Of a DNA stretch of 64,000 nt, positions 36,137 to 45,606 are shown piece by piece. The stretch's first letter is position 1. Every line of letters begins with the position of its first letter. Made by a program: the position numbers and the translations under genes. The notes beneath the pieces are model-generated. The model searched no databases. It was not told the DNA's origin and saw only the letters and a program-made list of their open reading frames with translations. Origin of the DNA: Nostoc sp. JL33 (GTDB taxonomy: Bacteria; Cyanobacteriota; Cyanobacteriia; Cyanobacteriales; Nostocaceae); assembly GCF_017114985.1 (NCBI RefSeq), contig NZ_JABXKP010000012.1, positions 1-64,000 on the forward strand. The letters are read 5' to 3'.

Positions 36137-36297
36137 ACCACCTTTGTGGTGATTCTCAATTCTGTTAGAAAAAGTATGCATAAGGATAGATGAAAATCAA
36201 GTCAAGGAGTAACATAAAATACAAATAAGCTCAATAGTTCAATCGTAAGAAATACGGAACTTTACTACGCTAGATAGATGCGGTTAGAGAACACTAA

Positions 36298-39200
36298 ATG
36301 TTAAATATTAACCGCTTGCGGCTGCAAGATAGATATATTCCGACAAATTCACTTGTGGCAAAAGTTGCAGGTGCGATCGCTGTTTTTGTTGGCAGCTTGG
36401 TACTAGTTGGCTGGTGCTTTGGCATTGAAGTTCTTAAGCGCGGCTTCCCTGGTAGTCCTGCCACAATGAAAGTCAATACAGCGCTATGTTTTGTCCTGTG
36501 TGGTATGTCGCTGTGGCTATTTTTAAAAGCACAGAGGAGTAGGGGGGAAAGAACAATTGAAAATTCCCCCCATAGTTCGCTTCTAATTTCTAGAGTCTGT
36601 GGAATAGCTGTCACCACAATTGCTGCGCTTACACTCTGTGAATATCTATTTGGCTGGAATCTCGGCATTGACGAGCTACTGTTTCGTGATTCGCCAACTA
36701 GTATAGGGACATTGCATCCGGGGCGAATGGGCGCGAACACAGCACTGAACTTTATGCTGGTCAGCGTCGCCCTACAGATTTTGATTCATCCAAAAACCCA
36801 CCGCAGTTATTGGTATGCCCAGATTATCGCTGGGATCGCGACTTTAATTTCCTTTCAGGCGCTGATGGGCTATGCCTATAAAGTGAAAGTTCTCTATGGA
36901 GTTGCCCCTTATACAACATCAATGGCGTTACATACGGCGGTGTTGTTCCTCTTATTAAGTATCGGCATTCTGTGGGCACAGGCAGAAGAGGGGTTAATGA
37001 GGGTAGTTACAAGTGATACTGACGGCGGCTTACTTGCACGTCATTTATTAATTGCCGCGATCACAGTACCTTTTGGATTAGGGTGGATTATTGTTGAAGG
37101 TCAACGGGCAGGACAATACGATTCGGCGTTTGCAGTATCAGTGTTTGCGATCGTCCTGATTGTGATTTTTACTATTTTGATTTGGCAAAGTGCCAGGGCA
37201 GAGCAAGCACTCCTAAATCAGCAAAAATGGCTAGAGGATGTGTTAAATCTGATGCCAAGACCGTTGCTATTTATTGAACCAGGAACGGCGCGGGTAACTT
37301 TTGCCAATCGCTCTGCTAACGAATTAGCTGGGGGCGAATTTCCCAAAGGTGTACCAGCCACAGAGTATCACACAGTTTACCACTACACAGATGCGGCTGG
37401 CGATCGCATCCCCAATCAGCAAATGCCAGGAGTGCGGGTTGCCCTTGGGGAACGCCTGAATGGATTGGAGGTAGACTGGCACACTCCCGGTGGTGTGCGC
37501 TCTCTATTAGTATTTGCTGATACCCTGCCAGCAATGCACGGTCATCCGGCTACCTGTATCTTGGTCTTCCAAGAAATTAGCAACCTCAAGCAGGCACAAA
37601 AAGCCCTCTCGTTAGGTTACAAAAGGCTAAAGCTACTATTCGACACAGCTAACGATTTACTATCGAGCCAGCAACCAGTAGTACTAATCGATAGCGTCTA
37701 CCGAAAACTAACAGACCAAATTGCTTTAGATATTTACTTTAACTATTTGGTTGAGGATAACTCTCAGGTAATGCGGTTGAGGTCTTACAGTGGCATTTCC
37801 CAGGAGATGGCAAAGGAAATTGAATGTTTGGCAGCTGGTGAAGGGGTTTGTGGTAGTGTAGCGCAGAAACGCCATCCCATAGCTGTAGAGAATGTGCAGC
37901 AATCAACTGACCCGCAAACAGAATTGATTCGCTCTTTAGGGATTACTGCTTATTATGCATACCCATTGATTGCCCAAGGACAGCTGTTGGGTACTCTTTC
38001 TTTTGGCAGCCGCACTCTGTTAAGCTTCACCGAGAATCAATTGGGGATGATGCAAGCAGTATGCGACCAAATAGCGATCGCAATGGAACGGGCTAGTTTA
38101 ATTGCTTCTCTGCAACAACAAACAGAGCAGTTACAAGAGGCCAACCGGATGAAAGATGAGTTTCTGGGGATATTGTCTCACGAATTGCGATCGCCCCTGA
38201 ATGCCATCCTTGGCTGGGCGCAATTACTGCAAAGAAGTAAGCTCAGTGAAACCCTAATGGCTAGGGCTGTGGAGACAATTGAGCGCAACGCGAAAGCGCA
38301 AACCCAGCTAATTGAAGACTTGCTGGATATATCGCGGATGATTAGAGGTAAGTTACGCCTGAATGTCGGTACTTGCAATTTGGTTTTGATGATTGAGTCA
38401 GCTATTGAGACTGTTAGGCTAGCCGCCCAGTGTAAGGAAATCGATTTAAGATTTTCCCTCATTCCCTCAAAAGAAACGCGAAATGCGCCACCGGAGATAC
38501 TGCCCGTGGTGACTTTCGCGCCAAATTCAGATTTAAGATTAAGAATCAATCACGAAAACCTAGAATCAAGAGAAGCACAATCCCAAACCAATCAATACTC
38601 AGAGTCCAGCAAGCTTGGCGAAAATTCTCAATTCTTAGTTTCCGGTGATTTCGAGCGCTTGCAACAAATCATCTGGAATCTGCTATCCAATGCCATCAAA
38701 TTCACACCCGTAGGAGGACGGGTAGAGGTGCAATTGTCACTAGCCAGTGAGCAAGAAGCCCAAATTCAGGTGATTGACACAGGTATTGGTATCAGCCCTG
38801 ATTTTCTTCCTTACGTCTTCCATCGCTTTCGTCAAGCTGATAGTTCTAACACTAGATTGTATGGTGGATTAGGACTAGGATTAGCGATCGTCAGTCATTT
38901 AGTAGAATTACATGGCGGTACTGTCCACGTAAATAGTCCAGGTAAAGAACAAGGAGCGACGTTTACAGTCAAAATACCACTTCTGAAGAGTCAACCCTTT
39001 TGCCCTTGTGCCCCTTTGCCCCTCTCTCCCCCTCTTCCCCTCTCCCTGTTTGGCGTGCGCGTGCTGGTTGTAGATCACCAAGCCGATACCCGTGAATTTA
39101 TGATCACAGTACTCCAACAGTGCCAAGCGGAAGTTCAGGCTGTAGCATCAGTTGAAGAAGCATTGCAGATAATTATACAGTGGAAACCAGATGTTTTAGT

Positions 39201-39426
39201 CAGCGACATCGGTATGCCCCAGGAGGATGGTTATTCTTTGATCCGCAAACTGCGATCGCAACCACCAGAATTAGGGGGTAATATTCCCGCCGCCGCGTTA
39301 ACAGCTTATGCTAGGGCAGAGGATCGGATGCGAGCTATACAAGAAGGTTATCAGCTGCATTTACCTAAGCCTATTGAAGCAGCTGAGTTAGCTACAGTAG
39401 TCGCCAGCCTTGTTGGAAGGACTTAG
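36298..39426 (+). CDS. membrane hybrid histidine kinase
   Basis: A 1042-aa sensor. The first 300 residues contain about seven or eight hydrophobic segments (for example VAKVAGAIAVFVGSLVLVGW and ALNFMLVSVALQILI). Then come a PAS-like domain (about 305-430), a GAF domain (about 450-605), HisKA with HELRSPLNAILGWAQLLQ (about 625), the ATPase domain with NLLSNAIKFTP, DTGIGI and GLGLGLAIVSHLVELHGG, and a C-terminal receiver domain (VLVVDHQADTREF, phosphoacceptor in VSDIGMPQEDGY). A low-complexity insert between histidine and ATPase boxes (about 735-780) and a Pro/Cys-rich insert before the receiver domain (about 898-918) are unusual. Ligand unknown; it has no adjacent regulator. Confidence 0.92.
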   Translation: MLNINRLRLQDRYIPTNSLVAKVAGAIAVFVGSLVLVGWCFGIEVLKRGFPGSPATMKVNTALCFVLCGMSLWLFLKAQRSRGERTIENSPHSSLLISRVCGIAVTTIAALTLCEYLFGWNLGIDELLFRDSPTSIGTLHPGRMGANTALNFMLVSVALQILIHPKTHRSYWYAQIIAGIATLISFQALMGYAYKVKVLYGVAPYTTSMALHTAVLFLLLSIGILWAQAEEGLMRVVTSDTDGGLLARHLLIAAITVPFGLGWIIVEGQRAGQYDSAFAVSVFAIVLIVIFTILIWQSARAEQALLNQQKWLEDVLNLMPRPLLFIEPGTARVTFANRSANELAGGEFPKGVPATEYHTVYHYTDAAGDRIPNQQMPGVRVALGERLNGLEVDWHTPGGVRSLLVFADTLPAMHGHPATCILVFQEISNLKQAQKALSLGYKRLKLLFDTANDLLSSQQPVVLIDSVYRKLTDQIALDIYFNYLVEDNSQVMRLRSYSGISQEMAKEIECLAAGEGVCGSVAQKRHPIAVENVQQSTDPQTELIRSLGITAYYAYPLIAQGQLLGTLSFGSRTLLSFTENQLGMMQAVCDQIAIAMERASLIASLQQQTEQLQEANRMKDEFLGILSHELRSPLNAILGWAQLLQRSKLSETLMARAVETIERNAKAQTQLIEDLLDISRMIRGKLRLNVGTCNLVLMIESAIETVRLAAQCKEIDLRFSLIPSKETRNAPPEILPVVTFAPNSDLRLRINHENLESREAQSQTNQYSESSKLGENSQFLVSGDFERLQQIIWNLLSNAIKFTPVGGRVEVQLSLASEQEAQIQVIDTGIGISPDFLPYVFHRFRQADSSNTRLYGGLGLGLAIVSHLVELHGGTVHVNSPGKEQGATFTVKIPLLKSQPFCPCAPLPLSPPLPLSLFGVRVLVVDHQADTREFMITVLQQCQAEVQAVASVEEALQIIIQWKPDVLVSDIGMPQEDGYSLIRKLRSQPPELGGNIPAAALTAYARAEDRMRAIQEGYQLHLPKPIEAAELATVVASLVGRT

Positions 39427-39440
39427 AGGCAATAGGGAAT

Positions 39441-39461
39441 GGGGAGTGGGGAGTGGGGAGT
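39441..39461. repeat. heptamer tandem repeat GGGGAGT x3
   Basis: Three perfect GGGGAGT copies follow the hybrid kinase gene. The complementary unit ACTCCCC recurs at about 13768-13800 and 41520-41540. Confidence 0.85.
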
Positions 39462-39613
39462 GGGAAATAAAAATTAAATTTTGCCCCATCCCCTCGTATA
39501 TTTTTATTATAAATAATTATCGTAAATTAAAGGGTTTAAGACTCCAACCATTAGAGGTAGCGCTCCCTTTCTCCCTACAGCCCTTCTCAAGACAGGAGAC
39601 GCTGTTGCGCGTT

Positions 39614-39652
39614 CGGGCATCCTACGGCAGGCGCTAGCCACGCGCGTGAGGG
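39614..39652 (-). repeat. 39-bp dispersed repeat, copy 2
   Basis: Perfect reverse complement of 8609-8647 over 39 bases. Confidence 0.85.
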
Positions 39653-39826
39653 AGTGCTTGGGAGACGCTGCTTGGCAACGGTGGCTTGGCCTCCACTCAG
39701 TTTCAGTCGGAGTTTAAATAAGAGTCTGTTCGCGAATAGCGTGCCGTAGGCAAAATGTCTTTAATGGAAGAATGCGTGAATGCGTGAATGCATGAATTGT
39801 TATTGTGTATTGGGGCGATGTTTTAA

Positions 39827-40309
39827 CTACCGAGACTCAGGAGTTTGTTGCAGGCGTAATAAACTATCGTAAACCTGCCGTTTTAACATATTGTTATTTT
39901 GTAGTTCTATAGTAATTTTGTTGAACTGATCAAAGCTCAAACCATTATCTTCGACAATTTTTTGAGCGCGAGTACAGTAATTCACTGCGATATCTTGAGC
40001 CTTCTTTGGAAGACCATTTATGCTGCCAGAATCGTTACAAACAATCTTGGGAATTTCTCCATTGCCAATAAGTTTTTTAATTTCTCCAAAGGCATTTTGA
40101 CGTGCTGGCTCCATTGCTAGCACGGCTTGAGCGTAGCTGTCGATTTCAGTATTGTTAACTATTGGTGATGGAGTTTGACCATAAGCTTTTGAACCCAATG
40201 AAAAAGCGTTGGAAATCACTCCCGCAGTAGCGATCGCGCCGAAAAAGAATGATTGGGAAAGGATTCGCTTTCGGCTATATCGGGAAAATAAATCGGAAAT
40301 TTTCTTCAT
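39827..40309 (-). CDS. DUF4168 family secreted/anchored protein
   Basis: A 160-aa protein with an N-terminal hydrophobic segment (about residues 20-44, ending AYGQ) consistent with a signal peptide. The mature part is a helical DUF4168 domain (about 50-155): IDSYAQAVLAMEPARQNAFGEI, then a pair of Cys (in IVCND and NYCTRAQKIV) and LSFDQFNKITIELQNNNMLKRQVYDSLLRL. The family is common in cyanobacteria and proteobacteria and its function is unknown; a periplasmic location is likely. It stands alone between holA and a repeat region. Confidence 0.8.
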   Translation of the reverse strand: MKKISDLFSRYSRKRILSQSFFFGAIATAGVISNAFSLGSKAYGQTPSPIVNNTEIDSYAQAVLAMEPARQNAFGEIKKLIGNGEIPKIVCNDSGSINGLPKKAQDIAVNYCTRAQKIVEDNGLSFDQFNKITIELQNNNMLKRQVYDSLLRLQQTPESR

Positions 40310-40418
40310 ATAGTGTGTGGCACAGAACTACATCAGGCATATTATAAGGACTTTGAATTATTTTCGGAGTTGGAAGTTCCAGCAACTGCTCAATACATCA
40401 AGCTTTTATATTTGATTG

Positions 40419-41408
40419 TTAATTTCCTTGGCATACTTTACAAAGTTCGATTATTTTAGTCTGGAGTGTTGATATTTCTGATGCTCCTTGCTTGAGGCTG
40501 ACTTCTAACTCCAATAGTAGGGGTAAGCAAGAGATTAACTGTTGCACTGAAAGCAGCTTGATTTCTTGCTGTAAGAAATAGATCCGTTTGGGATTACCGA
40601 TATCAGCAGCTTGAGCGATCGCTTGTTGATTGCGCTCCCCACTTTCTATCATAATCTTCACCCACAGCCATGTGCGAAATTGCCCAATCAGCGTGGCGAC
40701 TATCCGTAATCCCGGCTCGGAAGCATTGCTCAAATCTGCCAGTGTCGTCAAAGCTTTACCTGTATCTCCTGTTCTGATTGCTGCTGCTAATTGTAAGCTA
40801 TTTTGAGTAGTATTTCTTACTAACTTGGTAACAGTATCTGTGTCTAAAGGCTTGTTGCTACCTTGGGCATATAACCGCAGTTTCTCTAACTCATTGTAGA
40901 GCAGCCGTGTATCATTTCCTACTGATTCTGCCAACAACTGGGCAGTATTGGCAGTCAGTTTCACGCCCACAGTCTGGGCTGCTTGATTAACAGATTGCAC
41001 CAGTAATTCTGTTTTCCAAGGGGGAATGAGGGGAAATTCTCGGAACTCGGTAGCAAACTGTTTTAACAATTTCGTGGATTTGAGGCGTTCATCTGGCTTG
41101 TTACGGCTAGTGAGCAACAAAAATGAGTTTTCTGGAATGACAGCTAGCGATCGCACCAATTCTGCTAACACATTCTCTGGACAGTGCTGAAACAGAGTAG
41201 TATTTATCAGCCATACCAAGCGCCCACCAGCGCCAAAAGTGGGTGTCATCGCCTGATTTAACCCCTGGATCGCAGCATCAGCTTGATCTGCGGGGAATGA
41301 AGTGTAATTAAAACTTATCCATTGGGGATCGAGGACGCGATCGCGCAGCATAGCGATCGCTTTTTCTATAGCAAAATCATCCTCACCCCAGTAAACATAG
41401 ATTGGCAT
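40419..41408 (-). CDS. holA: DNA polymerase III subunit delta
   Basis: A 329-aa clamp-loader delta subunit. It begins with MPIYVYWGEDDFAIEKAI, the usual start of cyanobacterial HolA, followed by the AAA-like region with FLLLTSRNKPDERLKSTKLLK and the helical collar (AELLAESVGNDTRLLYNELEKL, then LAAAIRTGDTGKAL). It lacks a Walker A motif, as expected for delta, which opens the sliding clamp without hydrolysing ATP. The helical C-terminus ends QTKIIELCKVCQGN. Confidence 0.92.
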   Translation of the reverse strand: MPIYVYWGEDDFAIEKAIAMLRDRVLDPQWISFNYTSFPADQADAAIQGLNQAMTPTFGAGGRLVWLINTTLFQHCPENVLAELVRSLAVIPENSFLLLTSRNKPDERLKSTKLLKQFATEFREFPLIPPWKTELLVQSVNQAAQTVGVKLTANTAQLLAESVGNDTRLLYNELEKLRLYAQGSNKPLDTDTVTKLVRNTTQNSLQLAAAIRTGDTGKALTTLADLSNASEPGLRIVATLIGQFRTWLWVKIMIESGERNQQAIAQAADIGNPKRIYFLQQEIKLLSVQQLISCLPLLLELEVSLKQGASEISTLQTKIIELCKVCQGN

Positions 41409-41462
41409 AGATTAACCTCTTAGTAGATTGGGGATTGAGCATTTGTGAAGAGTTAATATTTA

Positions 41463-41483
41463 TAACTCCTAACTCCTAACTCC
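41463..41483. repeat. heptamer tandem repeat TAACTCC x3
   Basis: Three TAACTCC units (and a partial fourth) precede a copy of the palindrome AGACGCGATTAATCGCGTCT (41495-41514) and a CCCCACT array (about 41520-41540). Together they fill most of the gap between holA and the DUF1868 gene. Confidence 0.85.
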
Positions 41484-41638
41484 TAACTCAGTACAGACGC
41501 GATTAATCGCGTCTCTACCCACTCCCCACTCCCCACTCCCCACTTCCCACTCCCAAAACTAAATACTTTTGAAATCATTCTGTTAATCTGGATAATTTTC
41601 CCTAAAATCTATCAAGTGAGAGCATGAGGCTATAAAGA

Positions 41639-42430
41639 TTGGACGACAACTATCAAACTTACTTAAATCGGTTAGCACGGCTGACGCTGCCAGAAGCCTA
41701 CAGATCTCAAGCCCAGCATATTCAGGAATCTTCTAAATTTCAGCCAGATTCTGGGTTGAGACAAGCAGCGTCCTTTCCTGGCTATACGCTAATTACCCCG
41801 CCTGCGGCAGAAGAAGAATCACAAAACTCTGCTTTCTATGCCAAATTACAGACTTACCAACAGGAACTTTTACAGTTGCCTGTAAACCGTAATTTGATTG
41901 TACCTGTACCTCCTGCTAGCTTCCATCTGACTTTAGCGGATTTAATTTGGGAGAATGCTTACCTTGATGCCTACGAAAAAAATCCCAAATTTGACGAGGA
42001 GTTAAACTCTTGTTTAGCCGAAATGTTTCAGCAATATCAACAATTGATGACAAACAGGAGTCATCCGATTAAATGGCAAATGTTGGGACTAATACTGATG
42101 CCAAGAGCTGTAGCCGTTTGTTTAGTACCCAAGGATGAACGCTGCTACGAGGAAATTATTAAATTTCGCCGAACAATCTATCAAAATCCCAAGTTAATTG
42201 CTTTGGGTATTGAGCAGCATTATCATTTCACAGCCCATGTTACATTAGCCTATTTTGGGGAGGTTTCATCTGACTTAGACCGCACAAGTTTCAGCACAAT
42301 GCTTTCTCAATTGAATGAACAATGGCTGTTGAATTTGCCAGAGTTTTTGATTCATCGCGTCGAATTACGGAAGTTTGATAACATGACACGCTATTATCGT
42401 GAACCAGACTGGCCGATTTTGGATTTCTGA
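41639..42430 (+). CDS. DUF1868, 2H phosphoesterase-like protein
   Basis: A 263-aa protein with two HxTx motifs, FHLTLADL (near residue 102) and AHVTLAYF (near residue 203), the mark of the 2H phosphoesterase superfamily, which includes LigT and cyclic phosphodiesterases. The first part (LPEAYRSQAQHIQESSKF ... FPGYTLITPP) is typical of DUF1868. Reaction likely on cyclic phosphodiester bonds of RNA or nucleotides, but the substrate is unknown. The start is a TTG; the only nearby ATG (41626) runs into a stop after three codons. Confidence 0.82.
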   Translation: MDDNYQTYLNRLARLTLPEAYRSQAQHIQESSKFQPDSGLRQAASFPGYTLITPPAAEEESQNSAFYAKLQTYQQELLQLPVNRNLIVPVPPASFHLTLADLIWENAYLDAYEKNPKFDEELNSCLAEMFQQYQQLMTNRSHPIKWQMLGLILMPRAVAVCLVPKDERCYEEIIKFRRTIYQNPKLIALGIEQHYHFTAHVTLAYFGEVSSDLDRTSFSTMLSQLNEQWLLNLPEFLIHRVELRKFDNMTRYYREPDWPILDF

Positions 42431-42911
42431 CCTGATCCGCGTATCATTTGAGCAACATTAAATTTGGGTTTGCTAATATAGCGGTTCTCAGCTGAGTCCA
42501 ATATAGACCTAACAAGAACAGCCCCTCCCCTTGTAGGGAAGGGGAATAAGTCTCAAAGCCTCTCTCCTTTTAGGAGAGAGGAATGGAAGTGAGGTCAAAG
42601 CCTATTGCATACAAAGGAGCGTAGGCGTAGCCCCTTAAAGTAGACATCACTACAGGTAACGGTCAATACGGTTCGGTTAAGATCCCCCCGCCTGCGGCGA
42701 CCCCCTTAAAAAGTGGGTAAAAGAGGGTTATAAGCCCCCCTTTTTAAGGGGGGTTGGGGGGATCTTCCTGGGCAAAATATCACTAACCGAATCGTATTGA
42801 GGTAACGGCTACTTGGCAAGAACAATAAGATTTCCAACTTCTTAGAAAAATCGGGAATCTAAGCCTTTGCTTTTTCATAAATTCAATCGGAATTTTATAG
42901 TTTTTTGGCAT
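42431..42911. other. intergenic region with a MITE and hairpin repeats
   Basis: Contains the palindromes CCCCTCCCCTTGTAGGGAAGGGG (about 42522-42545) and CCTCTCTCCTTTTAGGAGAGAGG (about 42559-42582), a GTAGGCGTAG-type repeat fragment near 42621, and a complete MITE at 42663-42800. No gene is supported. Confidence 0.65.
42663..42800. mobile_element. 138-bp MITE with 8-bp target site duplication
   Basis: Terminal inverted repeats TCAATACGGTTCGGTTA (42663-42679) and TAACCGAATCGTATTGA (42784-42800) match except for one base. The element is flanked directly by GGTAACGG on both sides (42655-42662 and 42801-42808), a perfect 8-bp target duplication. The interior is palindromic (GATCCCCCC ... GGGGGGATC). 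A partial copy of the end occurs at 8508-8520. No coding capacity; an unlinked transposase must have moved it. Confidence 0.92.
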
Positions 42912-43682
42912 CTAAAATTCCGGGTGTTGATAAACGAGGTAAACAGCTTCTAAAAATACATCAGGTGTAACACCTTCTGGCAATTTTTCTAAATTAATAA
43001 TAGCTAAAACTTGCTCGGCTAACTTTAGAGATAATGAGGCTTTGGCCTTTAATGACATTGCACCACGTCGCTGCAAATACTCACGAATCACAGCAAAATC
43101 ATCGGGCAATAATGGTGATAAATCGGCAATTTTGATTAACTGTTCATGGAGTACCTTAGCCTGTTCTGAAATTGTTAATGTCGCTGATGCAGTGGATGTT
43201 TGGGCTTGAATTACAATTGTGCCAGCTGCCAAATCACCTAAGCGCTTTTCTCGACGGCCAAACATAATTAAAAATGCGCCAATAAACAAAGTCTCATCAA
43301 AGGGTCGCAGTAAGGCACGTAGCGTTGCTTGTTGTAGTCCGATGAGTCTCCCATCATCTCGAACTACGCGAATTTTAGCAACCCGTTTACCAGGAGTTTG
43401 TCCAAACCATAGGGTTTCAAAAAATACAAAATAGCTGATGTAAATTGCAAAGGCGATAATGAAGAAAATTGCTATTAACCAAATTCCTAAATTCTGAGCC
43501 TCAAAAAAATTGAACAGTTGCGTTGAAAAGACAGTCCAGGTAAGGAAAAACACAAGCAAGGTTACAGCCAAGACTGTATAATCAATAACCAGTGCTAAAG
43601 CTCGATTGCCGATTCCCGCTAAAGTAAATTCCAACTCTACACTTTCTGGAGTCTGGAATGTGATGCGATTAAAAAAGCGCAT
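42912..43682 (-). CDS. RDD family membrane protein
   Basis: A 256-aa protein with an N-terminal RDD domain: LEFTLAGIGNRALALVIDYTVLAV opens the first membrane segment, followed by a second (about 65-90) and the conserved FGQTPGKRVAKIRVVRDDG and LLRPFD. A third hydrophobic segment is FIGAFLIMFGRREKRLGDLAAGTIV. The C-terminal 85 residues are soluble and helical. RDD proteins are thought to take part in transport or ion exchange. It forms a minus-strand unit with the next upstream polytopic protein, opposite a SpoIIM-type gene. Confidence 0.88.
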   Translation of the reverse strand: MRFFNRITFQTPESVELEFTLAGIGNRALALVIDYTVLAVTLLVFFLTWTVFSTQLFNFFEAQNLGIWLIAIFFIIAFAIYISYFVFFETLWFGQTPGKRVAKIRVVRDDGRLIGLQQATLRALLRPFDETLFIGAFLIMFGRREKRLGDLAAGTIVIQAQTSTASATLTISEQAKVLHEQLIKIADLSPLLPDDFAVIREYLQRRGAMSLKAKASLSLKLAEQVLAIINLEKLPEGVTPDVFLEAVYLVYQHPEF

Positions 43683-43727
43683 ATTTTAACTAATTGAAAA
43701 TTAATAGAGTTGAATTAAGGTGTTAAG

Positions 43728-44573
43728 TTAACGAAAATCTTGCAAGGGAGGTTCTCGTAATTGCAAACCTAGACCCTCACGCCGACTACGCAAGTCAAAG
43801 TATAAAACAGCTTTTAGTGCTTGCCAGAATGGCATCACAAAAGCTCCACCTACTAAGCTGCCGATCCAAGAAATAAAATACACAATTCCGTAGATTATAG
43901 AACCTTGCTCAAGCTTTAAGAGGAATAGTTGGGGTATATAGTTTAATACAAACACCAACGGTAGTGTAACGAAAAAAGCAACTAAAACGACGCCCTGAAT
44001 GCGAAGTACTGAAGCTTTAGTTAACTCCCAACTTCTCGCAACACTTTCGCCACCATTGACATTTTCCTCAACTGCTAGTGGTACTTCAGCTACTACCCAA
44101 CGAGAGTAGAACCGGGTTAGTTCCAACAGCACAACTACTGTAAAAATTATTACCAATGTAGTTGTGACTATAACGCCTGTACTACCACCAAATATCCGTC
44201 CTAATGCTACTGCCAGCAAGGTAGCCAAGACACCAGCTGCGATCGCTAGTCCCAAATAAATTAAAAGCATTGATATTCCTACTTGGAAACCAACTCTTAA
44301 AAATGACCAAAGACGCGGATTAATATGGCTGCTGGCAGTTTGGACACTTTCAGGTTGGTAAATCAATTCTCTAAAAGCCAAGCGTGAAATTAGTCCAGAA
44401 ATGGCTGCATATTTTGCCCAGCCATAGATAGGAACTATAATCCACAAGTGAGCAATTAAAGCCAGCTTCAGATAACTTTTGAGATGAGAACGATACAACT
44501 GTACCGCAGCACTGACAACGTTACCGATACTCAGTGGTTGTATCTGACCGGGAGATCCAAAGTTTTCAGACAT
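43728..44573 (-). CDS. polytopic membrane protein, DUF975/GDPD-membrane-like
   Basis: A 281-aa protein with about five or six membrane segments (for example LKLALIAHLWIIVPIYGWAK, ISMLLIYLGLAIAAGVLATLL, VIVTTTLVIIFTVVVLLEL, VVLVAFFVTLPLVFVLNYI). The segment SVARSWELTKASVLRIQGVVLV has the pattern found in DUF975 and glycerophosphodiester phosphodiesterase membrane domains, which is as far as the family can be placed. It is 45 bp upstream of the RDD gene on the same strand and diverges from the SpoIIM-like gene over only 64 bp, so the three probably share a function in the membrane. Confidence 0.6.
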   Translation of the reverse strand: MSENFGSPGQIQPLSIGNVVSAAVQLYRSHLKSYLKLALIAHLWIIVPIYGWAKYAAISGLISRLAFRELIYQPESVQTASSHINPRLWSFLRVGFQVGISMLLIYLGLAIAAGVLATLLAVALGRIFGGSTGVIVTTTLVIIFTVVVLLELTRFYSRWVVAEVPLAVEENVNGGESVARSWELTKASVLRIQGVVLVAFFVTLPLVFVLNYIPQLFLLKLEQGSIIYGIVYFISWIGSLVGGAFVMPFWQALKAVLYFDLRSRREGLGLQLREPPLQDFR

Positions 44574-44652
44574 AATACTAAATTTCCTTGAAACTACGGA
44601 GATGAAGTTGAGGCTATCTTAAGCTAAGTTAAACTCAGTGTTCCGAAAATTC

Positions 44653-45606
44653 ATGAATATTCAACGTTGGATTGCGCGACGAGAACCGAATTGGCAGCGT
44701 TTGGATGCCCTATTAAGGCAGACAGAAAAAAAAGGGTTAAAGTCCTTACGGGCAGCAGAGATTAGAGAGTTAGCGAGTTTATATCGTTCAGTAGCGGCAG
44801 ATTTGGCTCGTGCCCGTACACAACAAATCGGCAATACTTTGATCCAAAGTTTACAATCTTTAACAACTCGTGCCTATACGCAGATTTACCAAGGTTCGCG
44901 GCGACAGGAATGGCAGGCAATCCGAGAATTTTACCGATGGGGATTACCATCTGTAGTTCAGAAAACATTTGCATATATTGCTGCGGCGACGGCACTGTTT
45001 CTACTGGGGGCGCTAGTAGCTTGGTGGTATTCCTGGCAAAATCCTAGCTTTATGTCGTTGATAGTACCTGAAAGCTTGATTACCAAGGTGCGAGATGAGC
45101 ATAAATTGTGGATGGGGTCAATTGTCGGTGTTGAACCTCTGGCATCCAGCAGTATTATGATTAATAACCTGTCGGTATGTTTTGGGGCTGTTGCTGGTGG
45201 CATCACGGCTGGAGCATATACAACTTATTTGATGGTATTTAATGGCTTATTGATTGGTGCTGTTGGTACTTTAGTTGGTCAAAATAATCTGGCTTATCCT
45301 TTTTGGGCGTTTGTGTTTCCGCATGGTTCCTTGGAATTACCCGCGATCTTTTTTGCTGGGGGTGCAGGATTTTTATTAGCAAGAGCAATTTTATTTCCTG
45401 GTAAATATCGCCGTGGGGATGCACTGAAATTGTATGGTTCTCAGGCAGTGCAGCTAGTATTTGGGATTGTACCAATGTTGATTATGGCTGGTGCGATCGA
45501 AGGCTTTTTTTCCCCTAATCCCAGCGTACCGGAACCGATTAAATATTTGGTAGGGATAGGATTATTTATACTTTTAGTAATGTATTGTAGTCGCAAGCAA
45601 ACATGA
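44653..45606 (+). CDS. SpoIIM-family membrane protein
   Basis: A stage II sporulation protein M (DUF95) homologue, 317 aa from the ATG at 44653; a GTG at 44638 would add five residues. It begins with a soluble helical region (RREPNWQRLDALLRQTEKKG, then ELASLYRSVAADLARART) and continues with several membrane segments (about 105-130, 170-215, 235-260, 270-320) including NNLSVCFGAVAGGITAGAYT and FWAFVFPHGSLELPAIFFAGGAGFLLARAI. In non-sporulating bacteria the family often neighbours RDD proteins, as here, and its role is unknown. Confidence 0.88.
   Translation: MNIQRWIARREPNWQRLDALLRQTEKKGLKSLRAAEIRELASLYRSVAADLARARTQQIGNTLIQSLQSLTTRAYTQIYQGSRRQEWQAIREFYRWGLPSVVQKTFAYIAAATALFLLGALVAWWYSWQNPSFMSLIVPESLITKVRDEHKLWMGSIVGVEPLASSSIMINNLSVCFGAVAGGITAGAYTTYLMVFNGLLIGAVGTLVGQNNLAYPFWAFVFPHGSLELPAIFFAGGAGFLLARAILFPGKYRRGDALKLYGSQAVQLVFGIVPMLIMAGAIEGFFSPNPSVPEPIKYLVGIGLFILLVMYCSRKQT

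Larger units (their letters stand above)
39427..39826. other. repeat-rich intergenic region
   Basis: About 400 bp without a supported gene. It contains GGGGAGT x3 (39441-39461), the inverted second copy of the 39-bp repeat (39614-39652), palindromic GAGACGCTG-type pieces, and a tandem of GAATGCGT-type units (about 39770-39795) also seen near 8724. The minus-strand DUF4168 gene ends at 39827. Confidence 0.6.
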
